Of a stretch of 64,000 nt of DNA, positions 43,469 to 51,855 are shown piece after piece. Every line of letters starts with the position of its first letter. Position 1 is the first letter of the stretch. The position numbers were made by a program, and so were the translations under genes. The notes beneath the pieces are model-generated. The model did no database searches. It saw only the letters and a list, made by a program, of their open reading frames with translations, and was not told the DNA's origin. The DNA is from CAYLLT01 sp964384465 (GTDB taxonomy: Bacteria; Planctomycetota; Phycisphaerae; UBA1845; PWPN01), in assembly GCA_964384465.1 (NCBI GenBank), contig CAYLLT010000017.1:1-64000 (forward strand), written 5' to 3'.

Positions 43469-45679
43469 ATGATCTTCACAGCACCGAAGCTCATGTCGAT
43501 GTGTGAGGTGGCCATCGGGCACGGTTTTACGAACTGTGACCGGCTGCGGAGCCTGGCCAATCGGCACATGACCGGGCGGGCGCGCCTGCTTCGCGGCGAT
43601 CAGGTCTTCATCCCCCCGCGGCAGGAACGCGTCGAGCGCGGCCAGACCGAGCAGCTCCACACGTTTCAGCTCGATCTCGAGTTCCTCCCCCGCATCGATT
43701 TCATCCGCGAGGACGGTCACGGCTACGGCCGCAACAACCCGCCGATGCCCGCGGCCGAGCAAACACTACGCGGCGGCAACTTCCGGCCCGAGAACGACCC
43801 GGTCATCAACGAGTTGAACGTCTCGAACTACGTCTGCAACCGCGGCGGTAATGACACCGTTGTCAATAACTTCCCGCTGGACAACCCCGCGGGCTTCGCA
43901 TTCCACCAGGTCGGCAGTGACGATCCCGATCACTTCAAAGTCCAGGTGAACGCGCCGCGCATCCCCGACTCCGTCACCAGCGTTCAGGTCAACCTGTTTG
44001 CCCTCAAGCCGCATTACTTCAGGCAGGCCGATCCGAACAACCCCGGACAGTTTTTCGTCGAGCACGCGCCGACCTTCTTTACCCGCCCCGACAATCTGAA
44101 CCGCCGCATGACCGTCGAGTGCCGGCGCATCGGCCGGACAACGTTCTTCCGCTCGGCCTACCTGCGGCTGGTAACAAGCGAGGTGGACAGCGCCAATAGA
44201 CGGACGCAGTTCCTGCTGGTGAGCGATTACTTCGACGAGCCCGGTGCGCCCGACCACGAGCGGTTCTACATCGAGATCCTGCATCAGAAGGTGGAGGCCG
44301 AGGCGCTGCTCCGCGCCTGCCAACGCACCGGGCGCGAACGCTGCGGCGTGTACAAGGTGGCCAACATCAATGCGGGCGAAACGCTGCACATCGCCGTTCA
44401 CGCGATCAATGACGGCTCGACGAACATCAATGAGATTCGCGCGGCGGTGTACCACTGGACGCGTCGGGTCTATGCCCAGATGCAAATCCGGCCCGTGCTC
44501 GAACTGGTCGAATTCCGCCCGGCGACGACCAACATCCTTGCGATCGCGAACGCCAATGCGGCGACGGCGGGCCGGCACGCATCCGGCCGCAGGGCCAATG
44601 GGCAGCCGTCGCAGATGACGTTCACGGTCGACGGCAACAATGTCACCGTGCCGCTGCCGCGCGGCAATTCCCCGCTCCTGACATCCCAGGCGATCATCAA
44701 TGCGATCAACGCGGTGCCCGCGCTGGCTGGTTTCAGCGCCAGTGCTTTCCCCGCGGCGCGCGGGAATTTCACGCCCATCCCCAACCGCCGCAGCACGCCG
44801 GTCGATGTGATCGTGATGCGGGCTGTGCCCGCCGGGGGCGGGCCGCGCCAGCCCGCGGACGTCCGCAACGCCGCGTCGAACGATGCTGCCGTTGCCGGCG
44901 GGCTTGGCGGACAAACGCTCGAGTCGATTTCATCGTTGGTGGACGCCCAGAACCGATTCCCCGCCACCGGCGGCAGCAACGGCTCCATGCAGCAACGGGC
45001 CCTGCGCTTCACGTACTTCACTCCCAACTGCATCAATATCTACCTCTTTAATGCGACCGTGATTCGCGTGATCGAGGACGGCGGCACGGCCGACGGCATC
45101 TCGCCCGTCGGGAATTTCCTGGGCCACGTCGGTGCGGTCGGGCCCGCCGTCTATATGCGGGCGACCGCGGCGCCTGCGGCCGCGCCCGTGGGACCCTTTA
45201 ATTCCTCCGTCCGTCGCCTGCTCGTGCTGGCCCACGAGATCGGGCATCCGCTCTTCCACAGTGGGCACATACGCCCGCCAACCCCTCTGAAAGACGCCCC
45301 GCCTCCAGCCGGCTTCACGCTGACTCCCGCGCGTGCGGTGGAGATCATGGACCCGAGTGTTGACGACGTTGATGCGCACGACATGAACAGACGCATCGCC
45401 GATCGTCCCATCCGGGTGAGGTACGAGTTGTTTGAATTCTTTCCGCAAGTCCACATTCTCGATGGCGTCACGGCGCCGGCGAGGACCACGCCGGTCGCGC
45501 GTTTTCATCGCGTTGGTAACTTCTACGGCATCGTGCGGGCCAACGGGAAGGTGCCGTTCGATCCGGCCGCGTCGGGGCTTCCAACCAGCCCGCCGCAGCC
45601 GGCTCGCCGGCGGCCGTTCGGCTTGCCGGCGGATGCGTCCCCGATACCGCCGAGTGCGCTGGCGCCCGCAGCTTTGTAG
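43469..45679 (+). CDS. Predicted T6SS effector: metzincin-like zinc protease, copy 2
   Basis: The 736-residue protein is a diverged paralogue of the gene at 40283, collinear over its whole length. It has the LysM-like start (NCDRLRSLANRHM...RGDQVFIPPRQ), WTRRVYAQMQIRPVLELVEF, TPNCINIYLFNATV, AHEIGHPLFHSGH (from residue 589) and a VEIMDP Met-turn 38 residues on. The HEIGHPLFH motif and the later His are kept while flanking residues vary, as expected for conserved catalysis. ATG 43469 is chosen; GTG 43466 is adjacent. Either copy may have its own target or immunity partner. Confidence 0.7.
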   Translation: MIFTAPKLMSMCEVAIGHGFTNCDRLRSLANRHMTGRARLLRGDQVFIPPRQERVERGQTEQLHTFQLDLEFLPRIDFIREDGHGYGRNNPPMPAAEQTLRGGNFRPENDPVINELNVSNYVCNRGGNDTVVNNFPLDNPAGFAFHQVGSDDPDHFKVQVNAPRIPDSVTSVQVNLFALKPHYFRQADPNNPGQFFVEHAPTFFTRPDNLNRRMTVECRRIGRTTFFRSAYLRLVTSEVDSANRRTQFLLVSDYFDEPGAPDHERFYIEILHQKVEAEALLRACQRTGRERCGVYKVANINAGETLHIAVHAINDGSTNINEIRAAVYHWTRRVYAQMQIRPVLELVEFRPATTNILAIANANAATAGRHASGRRANGQPSQMTFTVDGNNVTVPLPRGNSPLLTSQAIINAINAVPALAGFSASAFPAARGNFTPIPNRRSTPVDVIVMRAVPAGGGPRQPADVRNAASNDAAVAGGLGGQTLESISSLVDAQNRFPATGGSNGSMQQRALRFTYFTPNCINIYLFNATVIRVIEDGGTADGISPVGNFLGHVGAVGPAVYMRATAAPAAAPVGPFNSSVRRLLVLAHEIGHPLFHSGHIRPPTPLKDAPPPAGFTLTPARAVEIMDPSVDDVDAHDMNRRIADRPIRVRYELFEFFPQVHILDGVTAPARTTPVARFHRVGNFYGIVRANGKVPFDPAASGLPTSPPQPARRRPFGLPADASPIPPSALAPAAL

Positions 45680-45722
45680 CGCCGGCCACAGGGGGCCGCC
45701 GCTACTGATGGAGATCCTGATC

Positions 45723-46646
45723 ATGGTCGAAGAAAAACTTCTGAAATACAGCGATTACGAGCCTGATGACGAGGGCCGCGAACAGGCGGTCCGCCAGATC
45801 CATTACCAGATGCACGGCATGGCCCCGCCGCGCGTGCCGCCGCGCATCCGGCCCAGCGTGGTCGAGTCCGTGCTGATGGACGAGGTCAAGCCGGGCCTCA
45901 AGCCCGCCGAGATCCGCAACGCCGGCGGCCTGGCCCGGTTCTATCGCACGACTCCGGCGGTTGAGAAGTTCGCCGGGCTGCTCCAGCGGCGCGAGGGCGG
46001 CACCGATGGCGTGCTTGGTTCGCTGTTCGCCATCCGCGTCGTCGCCGATCTCGGCACGCGCGAACAGATCGCAAACGCCGAGCAATACTACGCGTATCTT
46101 CTGCGACAGAACCCGCTGGAGGATTTCGCCGACGGCGCGATCGAATGCTTCTTTGACATGCCGGAGTCCGTGAAGGCCAAACAGGTTGAGGAAGCATTGG
46201 AAAAGCAGATCGAAGCGCTCAAGAAGCGCAAGGACGATCCGGCCCGCGACGCTCAAAATGCGCTCGAGATGCATCTGACCATCACGCTGCCGATCGTTGA
46301 CGAGGCCCGGACGCGAAAGAACAAGATGCTCGCCGAGCCGAACCCCAAGCTGCGAACGACGGCTCTGGCCTCCGCGTACATCGGCATCGATGATCCCGGC
46401 GGCGTGGAGTGGCGCGTGTGGGGCTCGTACGCGCTGCGCGAGGAGCTGATCAAATCCGGCGACGCGGCGCTCGTGACGGCGTTCCATGCCGCCGCCGAGA
46501 CAATACCCGCGGATGATGAGGCCGCTGCCGCCGACATGCGCGCCGCCGCCGTCCGCGCGATCGCCTACTTCGGCGGAGCGCTCACGGAAAAACAGAAGGA
46601 ATGGCTCGCGCCGGACAAGGTCGCGCCGTTGCCGCTGGAAGGGTAG
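45723..46646 (+). CDS. Partner of metzincin-like effector, copy 2 (immunity or chaperone candidate)
   Basis: The 307-residue paralogue of the gene at 42521 shares the same opening (YSDYEPDDEGREQAVRQIHY), the PPRVPPRIRPSVVESVL segment, and the same ending (YIGIDDPGGVEWRVWGSYAL ... PLPLEG). It follows effector copy 2 by 43 bases. Both pair members were therefore duplicated together. It is cytoplasmic and helical with no known domain recognised. ATG 45723 has GGAG upstream; an ATG at 45708 is also possible. Confidence 0.6.
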   Translation: MVEEKLLKYSDYEPDDEGREQAVRQIHYQMHGMAPPRVPPRIRPSVVESVLMDEVKPGLKPAEIRNAGGLARFYRTTPAVEKFAGLLQRREGGTDGVLGSLFAIRVVADLGTREQIANAEQYYAYLLRQNPLEDFADGAIECFFDMPESVKAKQVEEALEKQIEALKKRKDDPARDAQNALEMHLTITLPIVDEARTRKNKMLAEPNPKLRTTALASAYIGIDDPGGVEWRVWGSYALREELIKSGDAALVTAFHAAAETIPADDEAAAADMRAAAVRAIAYFGGALTEKQKEWLAPDKVAPLPLEG

Positions 46647-46674
46647 AAACCGTCATTGATGGGGGATCCGGGTG

Positions 46675-48108
46675 ATGTTTCCCGCGGCCCGAATCGGTGA
46701 TCCGATCACGCACGACACGAAGGTCCCGTGCGGGCTGATCATTCCGCCGCCATCGGGCCCGCCGCCGAAACCAGTGATGATCGAGTATTTGCCCGCCGCG
46801 TACGTGACCTGCGGCGTGGCCTGCACCGGCGTCATCAGCGGCGGCATCGCTCATCCACCACCGCCGCCCACTCCGCCCGTCCCCATCATCAAGGGATCAG
46901 CGACGGTAATGATCTGCGGCCAGCCCGCCGCTCGATGGACGCCCGCACCCGATGCGGGCGGCTGCGGCGTGTTCCTCGGCAACTCCGCGATGGCCTCGTC
47001 GCGCACGGTCTTGATCGGTGACATGGGCGGCGCCGGAGGTGGTGGAGCCGGCGGTGGCGGGGCCGGCGAGGAAGGCGGCGGGGAAGGCTCCGATGGAGGA
47101 TCGGACGAATCGACGCAAGATCAGCCGCAGGACGCTCCACCGGGCGAGTCCACGCAGAGCGCCGGCACGGGCACGCACTGGGTCGGCATCGAGATGGTGG
47201 ACGAGGCTGAGCAGCCCGTTGTCGGCGAACGCTTTCTCGTCAAACTACCTGAAGGAAAAGAAGTGGAAGGGGGGCTCGATCGCAAAGGCCAGGCGCGCCT
47301 CACTGGGATCAAAGACCCCGGCGCGTGCTCGATCAAGTTCCCGAATCTGGACATGGCCGCGTGGGAGCGCTGGCAACCGGCGTCTTCGCAGCCGCCCGCC
47401 GCGGCAGGACCGGCCGAAACCGCTCCCCCGAATGCGCCCGCCGGGGCCGTCCCGGAGGGCCCGCCCACGCGCGGCGGCGCCTGGCGGAAGGCCAGGCAGA
47501 ACGACTGCATCGCCAGCATCGCCAAGGAAACCGGACACTACTGGGAGACGCTGTGGAACGACGCGGCCAACGCTGAACTCAAACGCCGCCGCGGCGATCA
47601 CAACGTGCTGCGGCCGGAAGATGCTGTCTTCGTTCCCGATAAGCGCCTGAAAGAGGAGTCCGGCAACACCGATCAGAATCACAAGTTCCGCCGCAAGGGT
47701 CAGCCGGAAATGCTGCGCATCCGCGTGCTACACGCGGGCACGGCCCGTGCCAACGAACCGTACACCCTCTCCGTGGACGGCAAGCAAACCACCGGCACCA
47801 GCGACGCCGAAGGCCGGGTCCAGTGTCCGATCGCGCCGAATGCACGGCGAGCGATCCTCACCATTGGAAAAGGGGACGATCAGAGGGCGTATGCCTTCGC
47901 ATTGGGCCGCATCGACCCCATCAGCGAGCTGAGCGGCGTCCAGGGCCGGCTCGAGAACATGGGATACGATTGCGGCGGCGAAAGGGGTCATCTGGGGCCG
48001 GGCACAGAACAGGCGGTCAGAGAGTTCCAGGCTGCGCACCAACTCGAGGCGACCGGGCGGCTGGATGATGCAACGCGTGAGAAGATAAAGGAAGAATACG
48101 GCTGTTAG
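46675..48108 (+). CDS. PAAR-type spike tip with LysM-like and peptidoglycan-binding domains
   Basis: The 477-residue multidomain protein has, in order: a PAAR-like domain (residues 1-120, ARIGDPITHDTKVPCG to MASSRTVLIGD), a Gly-rich linker, a transthyretin-like domain (IEMVDEAEQPVVGERFLVKL), a LysM-like domain (NDCIASIAKETGHYWETLWN ... LRPEDAVFVPD), a second transthyretin-like domain (IRVLHAGTARANEPYTLSVD) and a carboxy-terminal PG_binding_1 domain (VQGRLENMGYDCGGERG ... VREFQAAHQL). PAAR tips sharpen VgrG and carry cargo. Cell-wall-binding domains suggest targeting of prey peptidoglycan. No catalytic domain is evident. Confidence 0.8.
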   Translation: MFPAARIGDPITHDTKVPCGLIIPPPSGPPPKPVMIEYLPAAYVTCGVACTGVISGGIAHPPPPPTPPVPIIKGSATVMICGQPAARWTPAPDAGGCGVFLGNSAMASSRTVLIGDMGGAGGGGAGGGGAGEEGGGEGSDGGSDESTQDQPQDAPPGESTQSAGTGTHWVGIEMVDEAEQPVVGERFLVKLPEGKEVEGGLDRKGQARLTGIKDPGACSIKFPNLDMAAWERWQPASSQPPAAAGPAETAPPNAPAGAVPEGPPTRGGAWRKARQNDCIASIAKETGHYWETLWNDAANAELKRRRGDHNVLRPEDAVFVPDKRLKEESGNTDQNHKFRRKGQPEMLRIRVLHAGTARANEPYTLSVDGKQTTGTSDAEGRVQCPIAPNARRAILTIGKGDDQRAYAFALGRIDPISELSGVQGRLENMGYDCGGERGHLGPGTEQAVREFQAAHQLEATGRLDDATREKIKEEYGC

Positions 48109-48116
48109 GGCAACTC

Positions 48117-48176
48117 GTAGGGTTCGCTATGCGGACCATCTGGGGCCGGATCGGTCCGCAGAGCGGACCCTACGGG
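48117..48176. repeat. GGTCCGC-type hairpin repeat, copy 1
   Basis: CGTAGGGTTCGCTATGCGGACC on the left opposes GGTCCGCAGAGCGGACCCTACG on the right (given here as two 22-base arms separated by about 14 bases). Single arms recur at 51817-51841 and 56758-56785. All three lie in spacers of the cargo island. Confidence 0.8.
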
Positions 48177-48198
48177 TAGAAAACGCCGGAGAATCGCG

Positions 48199-50505
48199 AT
48201 GGGGGACGGACCACCAATCACTCCTGACATGATGCGGCGCATCCGGCCGCAACCCGGCGGCGCCGCCCGCGGCAAGACCAACACGGTGGATGATCCCGTC
48301 CCCGCCCGCATTCTCTGGCCGGCCCTGGGGTTTCCCGCGGTCATCTCCTCCGCCAGTCCTTCCTGGGCCTCGATGGAGAGCCGCCAGCTCATTTTGCTGG
48401 TGGTCACCGGCGAAAAGTATCTGTCGAAAGCGGACATCGCCCGCAAACTGCGTTACGTCCCCTGGGCGGATCGCCACACACGCTACGTCGATGCAGTGCC
48501 CGGCACGAACGCTTTCGATGAGGTTGATATCGTCAAGCACGCCAAAATCGAACCCTTCGCTGCGGACTCGCTGACGCAACTTCTTCTGCTTGGGTACCCG
48601 GTGAAGGAACACGACGGCCCCGGCGGCCAGGGCGGCATGGTCATCGGCCTCTCCAACTTTGTGCGCAAGTTTTACACCGATAACAAAATGCCGTACCTGT
48701 ATGAGATTCGCATCAGCGAGTCGGCCAGCGCTGCGATCGCACCGTCGCCCCATCCGTACAACCTGATCTGGACCAACCGCGCTCACGTCACCGGCCCAAA
48801 CCCAGACGTGCGCTCCGACGAGATGCATCTGCTTCTGGAGAAATATGCGACCTCCTCCCGGTTCGGTCATGACGGCATTCCCACGCTGGAGCGGCTTAAA
48901 GCGGCCGGAAACCGGCCCATCTCCTTCTCGCATCCCGGAGCCGTCCCGTCCCTCCTCCCGCTCATTGCCCCCCAGAGCCGGGACGCCACCATCAAAAAGA
49001 TTCAGCAGGAATACGAGTATGAGTTCCGCCAGCCGGCCGACCCCGCTCATCGCGTCGAAGTCCTGCATCCGTTGTTCGTGATCGCCGCGCCCGCGAAGCT
49101 GCGGATCGGCCACGTGACAGACCCGCACTACGATGTGCGGACCGACGCCTACGAGGCCGCGCTGCTCAAGCAGGGAGTCAAGAAGTTCCACAACTGGAAC
49201 AATGCTTCCGACAAGGTCTACGCCGCGGTGGCCGCCGAGTCCGACGCGCTGCTCCTGACCGGCGACCTGATCGACTATGGCCGCGGGTACAACGACCGCG
49301 GGCCGATCGGAAAGGACGAATCCTACTGGCGCGACCGCAACTGGTTCCTCTTCTACGAAAAGATCGCCGGCGGGCAGAAGTATACGAAACCCGTCTATAC
49401 CAACCTCGGCAACCACGATTGGCGCATCAACCCCTATCCGCCGTTCACCTTCGGCTCGCCCGATCGCGACAGCATGGGCATGGACAAGGACCCGAAGGCC
49501 CTTCAGAAGGCGCACGGTGAGGGCTACGACGCCATCATGTACTCGATGGACCTGGGGACAGTCGGTGGCTACTTCTGGGACAAACTCATCCGCCGCGACG
49601 GCGACCTCACCATGGGCGGGTCCCCCGTCGAAAAGGTGGTCGAATCCGTCGCCTGGTATCTGCTGGTGATGAACCCCTTTTTTGATTACTCGTTCACCTT
49701 TCCCGGCGGCTATCAGATGCTGATGCTCGACTGGGCAGTGGGCGAAGAGGTCGATCATGCGGAGGTCGCGGGCGGCATCGATTATGGAAAGACGTTGCTC
49801 GTCGCCAACAGCGCGGGAGGCCCTACGGCCAACAACTGTCTGACCAAGCAGCAGCGCGTCCTGGTCGAGCATGCGGCGGAGTCGCAGAGCATGGCCCGGA
49901 TCCTGGGGATCCACGCCCCGCCTGTCGGCCCGTGGCCTCACTGGACCGACGACAACCTCGTAAACGGCATTGTGAAGTGGGAGCCGGCCAAGCCGGTCCG
50001 CGGCGCGACCGTGCGGGTCGAAACGACCTACGACGCGAAGCAGAAGCCGATCCGCACGCGGAGGATCTACGAGCACCCGGCACGGCCCTTCCGCCTGTCG
50101 AAAGACAATCCGGCGGGCCAGGACGGCGACTACGGCTCGCACCGCGATCGAGAGTGGCTGGTCAAGACGCTCCGCGACAACAAGTTTCAACTGGTTTTTT
50201 CGGGCCACATCCACCGCAACAACCTGATGGTGGTGTTTGTCCACCCGACGTCGGAAAACAAACCCAACGTCCCCGCCAAGGACCAGCGCATCTCGGACTA
50301 TGCCGCGGAGCTGATGGTCAAGACCGTCCCCACCGACAAGGCCAAGGGCGAGCCGAAGCCGTGGTTTGTGAACACGACGTCGGCCGGCCCGCTGGGTAAT
50401 CGGTATCTGGCACGCGGCGTGTACGAAGCGGCTCCGTCCGGATATGCGGTCGCCTCGATTTCGAAGGATGGGCAGGATGTCACGGTTGAATATAAGAAGG
50501 TGTAA
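48199..50505 (+). CDS. Predicted T6SS effector: calcineurin-type metallophosphoesterase
   Basis: In this 768-residue protein the carboxy-terminal 470 residues carry the full phosphoesterase metal-site set: GHVTDPHYD (about residue 308), GDLIDYG (about 355), GNHDW (about 404) and GHIHRNN (about 669). The amino-terminal 290 residues are unrecognised and may target or load the enzyme. Such enzymes hydrolyse phosphomono- or diesters, including nucleotides and phospholipid headgroups. Its place between two PAAR genes makes it a likely T6SS effector; substrate unknown. ATG 48199 has CGGAGA upstream. A second His-rich stretch (FFDYSFTFPGG) may complete the site. Confidence 0.72.
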   Translation: MGDGPPITPDMMRRIRPQPGGAARGKTNTVDDPVPARILWPALGFPAVISSASPSWASMESRQLILLVVTGEKYLSKADIARKLRYVPWADRHTRYVDAVPGTNAFDEVDIVKHAKIEPFAADSLTQLLLLGYPVKEHDGPGGQGGMVIGLSNFVRKFYTDNKMPYLYEIRISESASAAIAPSPHPYNLIWTNRAHVTGPNPDVRSDEMHLLLEKYATSSRFGHDGIPTLERLKAAGNRPISFSHPGAVPSLLPLIAPQSRDATIKKIQQEYEYEFRQPADPAHRVEVLHPLFVIAAPAKLRIGHVTDPHYDVRTDAYEAALLKQGVKKFHNWNNASDKVYAAVAAESDALLLTGDLIDYGRGYNDRGPIGKDESYWRDRNWFLFYEKIAGGQKYTKPVYTNLGNHDWRINPYPPFTFGSPDRDSMGMDKDPKALQKAHGEGYDAIMYSMDLGTVGGYFWDKLIRRDGDLTMGGSPVEKVVESVAWYLLVMNPFFDYSFTFPGGYQMLMLDWAVGEEVDHAEVAGGIDYGKTLLVANSAGGPTANNCLTKQQRVLVEHAAESQSMARILGIHAPPVGPWPHWTDDNLVNGIVKWEPAKPVRGATVRVETTYDAKQKPIRTRRIYEHPARPFRLSKDNPAGQDGDYGSHRDREWLVKTLRDNKFQLVFSGHIHRNNLMVVFVHPTSENKPNVPAKDQRISDYAAELMVKTVPTDKAKGEPKPWFVNTTSAGPLGNRYLARGVYEAAPSGYAVASISKDGQDVTVEYKKV

Positions 50506-50636
50506 CGTGATACCCGGTGCATGCGCGAGGATATTCATCTTGATTTCAGATTGCAGACTGAAGATGACGGATCTCGCGGGGCAACCGTCCCAAATCAGCG
50601 CGTCGCAATCCCCAATCGGCGATTGGAGTCCCCTCG

Positions 50637-51819
50637 ATGCCTGACGCCGCACGCGTCTCAGATGCGACCGGGCACGGCAACCCGTTGAACCCCGGGATCG
50701 GCAGCCCGGACGTGAAGATCAGCATGATGCCGGCGTGGCGGGCCGTGCCGGCGTCGGTCGCCGCGGCCGTGGACGCCCTCTCGAACTCCATGAAGTCGTT
50801 CATGGACAAGCCGCAGATGACGCCGGCCGACGCCGCCGCGGATCTGGCCACGATCTCGCAGAACCTGGCGGAGGCCGGCGGCAAGGGTTCGGCCGCGGGC
50901 GCTCCGGGCGCTGCCGCCGCGGCCAGCGGCGGGGCCGCCGGGATCACCACCGCCAACACCGCGCTGACCACCACGTGGACAACGGCTTCAGCGGCGCCCG
51001 GCGGTCAGCCCGCCGCCAACGTCGCGTATACCGAGGGCATCAAAGCCGCCGCGGCCGCGGCGGCCAGCGCGGTGATGGCCGCCATCGCCGCACTCGCCGA
51101 TACGCATCTCTGCCCCGTCCCGTCGGGGCCAATCCCGCACGGACCGGGAATGGTCACCAAGGGCAGCGGCACCGTCCTGATCAACAACCTGCCCGCCTGC
51201 CGCAAGGGCGACAAAGTGATGGAGGCATGCGGGGGCAGCGATCCCATCGCAGTGGGCGACCCGACGGTCCAGATCGGCGACGAGGGCGGCAGCGGAACCA
51301 GCGGCGNNNNNNNNNNGGCCATTCCGCGCCGCGACAGCCGGTAATACGACGCGACATAGGCCAGCGTCGGCGCAGCGAGCGTGACGAAAATCAGCAGCGT
51401 TCTCAGGCTGTAGCGGAACCAGCGGCGGCGGGGGGGGGGCCGGCGGAGGTGATCCCGGTGACGGCGGCGGCGACACCGCAGCCGATCCGGCGGACGCCGC
51501 CGACACGGCGGAGGGAATGCAAAGCGCGGCGGAGTCCGGCGCTGCACTGGTGCCAACCCATGTCGATGTCACCAAACCGTCAACCGAATTGGCCACTATC
51601 GAGTTCCGCGTCATCAACGATGACGACGGCCAGCCGCGCGCCGGCGTCACGCTCGAAGTTCGCGGGCCGGACGGCAAGCTGTACCGCCCCACCACCGGCT
51701 CTGACGGCCGGGCGGTGTTGACCAATGTTCCCGACGGCGCGTACGAAATAATCGAGACCCGCGAAGTGCCGACGCTGGAGATGGTCCGCATGGAATCCGG
51801 CCCGCGTCCGCCGAGGTAG
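50637..51819 (+). CDS. Second PAAR-like + transthyretin-like protein, broken by an assembly gap
   Basis: The 5' part (50637-51306) encodes a PAAR-like domain interrupted by an Ala-rich helical insert (about residues 45-150); the PAAR second half is HGPGMVTKGSGTVLINNLPA ... DPTVQIGDEG. The 3' part (51412-51819) encodes a Gly-rich linker and a transthyretin-like domain (IEFRVINDDDGQPRAGVTLE). Both parts contain SGTSG, each in its own frame, and removing the 121 bases between them would give one 353-residue reading frame with the same order as the PAAR gene at 46675. I therefore read this as one intact gene damaged by a mis-scaffolded gap. Confidence 0.7.
51307..51427. other. Assembly gap (10 N) plus a misplaced 94-base fragment
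   Basis: Ten N bases occupy 51307-51316. The bases after them (51317-51410) do not fit the surrounding gene; on the minus strand they read WFRYSLRTLLIFVTLAAPTL, the amino terminus of a typical planctomycete membrane protein. The 16-mer AGCGGAACCAGCGGCG occurs both before the gap (51291-51306) and after the fragment (51412-51427), which explains a false join. Confidence 0.8.
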
Positions 51820-51841
51820 GGTCCACAGAGCGGACCCCACA
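51817..51841. repeat. GGTCCGC-type repeat, copy 2 (single arm)
   Basis: GTAGGGTCCACAGAGCGGAC followed by CCCAC is a slightly diverged self-complementary arm directly after the PAAR-like gene stop. Confidence 0.65.
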
Positions 51842-51855
51842 GATTGGAACCGAGT

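Noticed and set aside
48127..50652. An 841-codon minus-strand frame opposite the phosphoesterase
   Set aside because: The plus strand has all four phosphoesterase motifs and a ribosome site; the minus frame has neither.
51307..51427. Insertion element disrupting the PAAR-like gene
   Set aside because: There are no inverted ends or transposase. The flanking 16-mer plus ten N bases fit a false scaffold join better.
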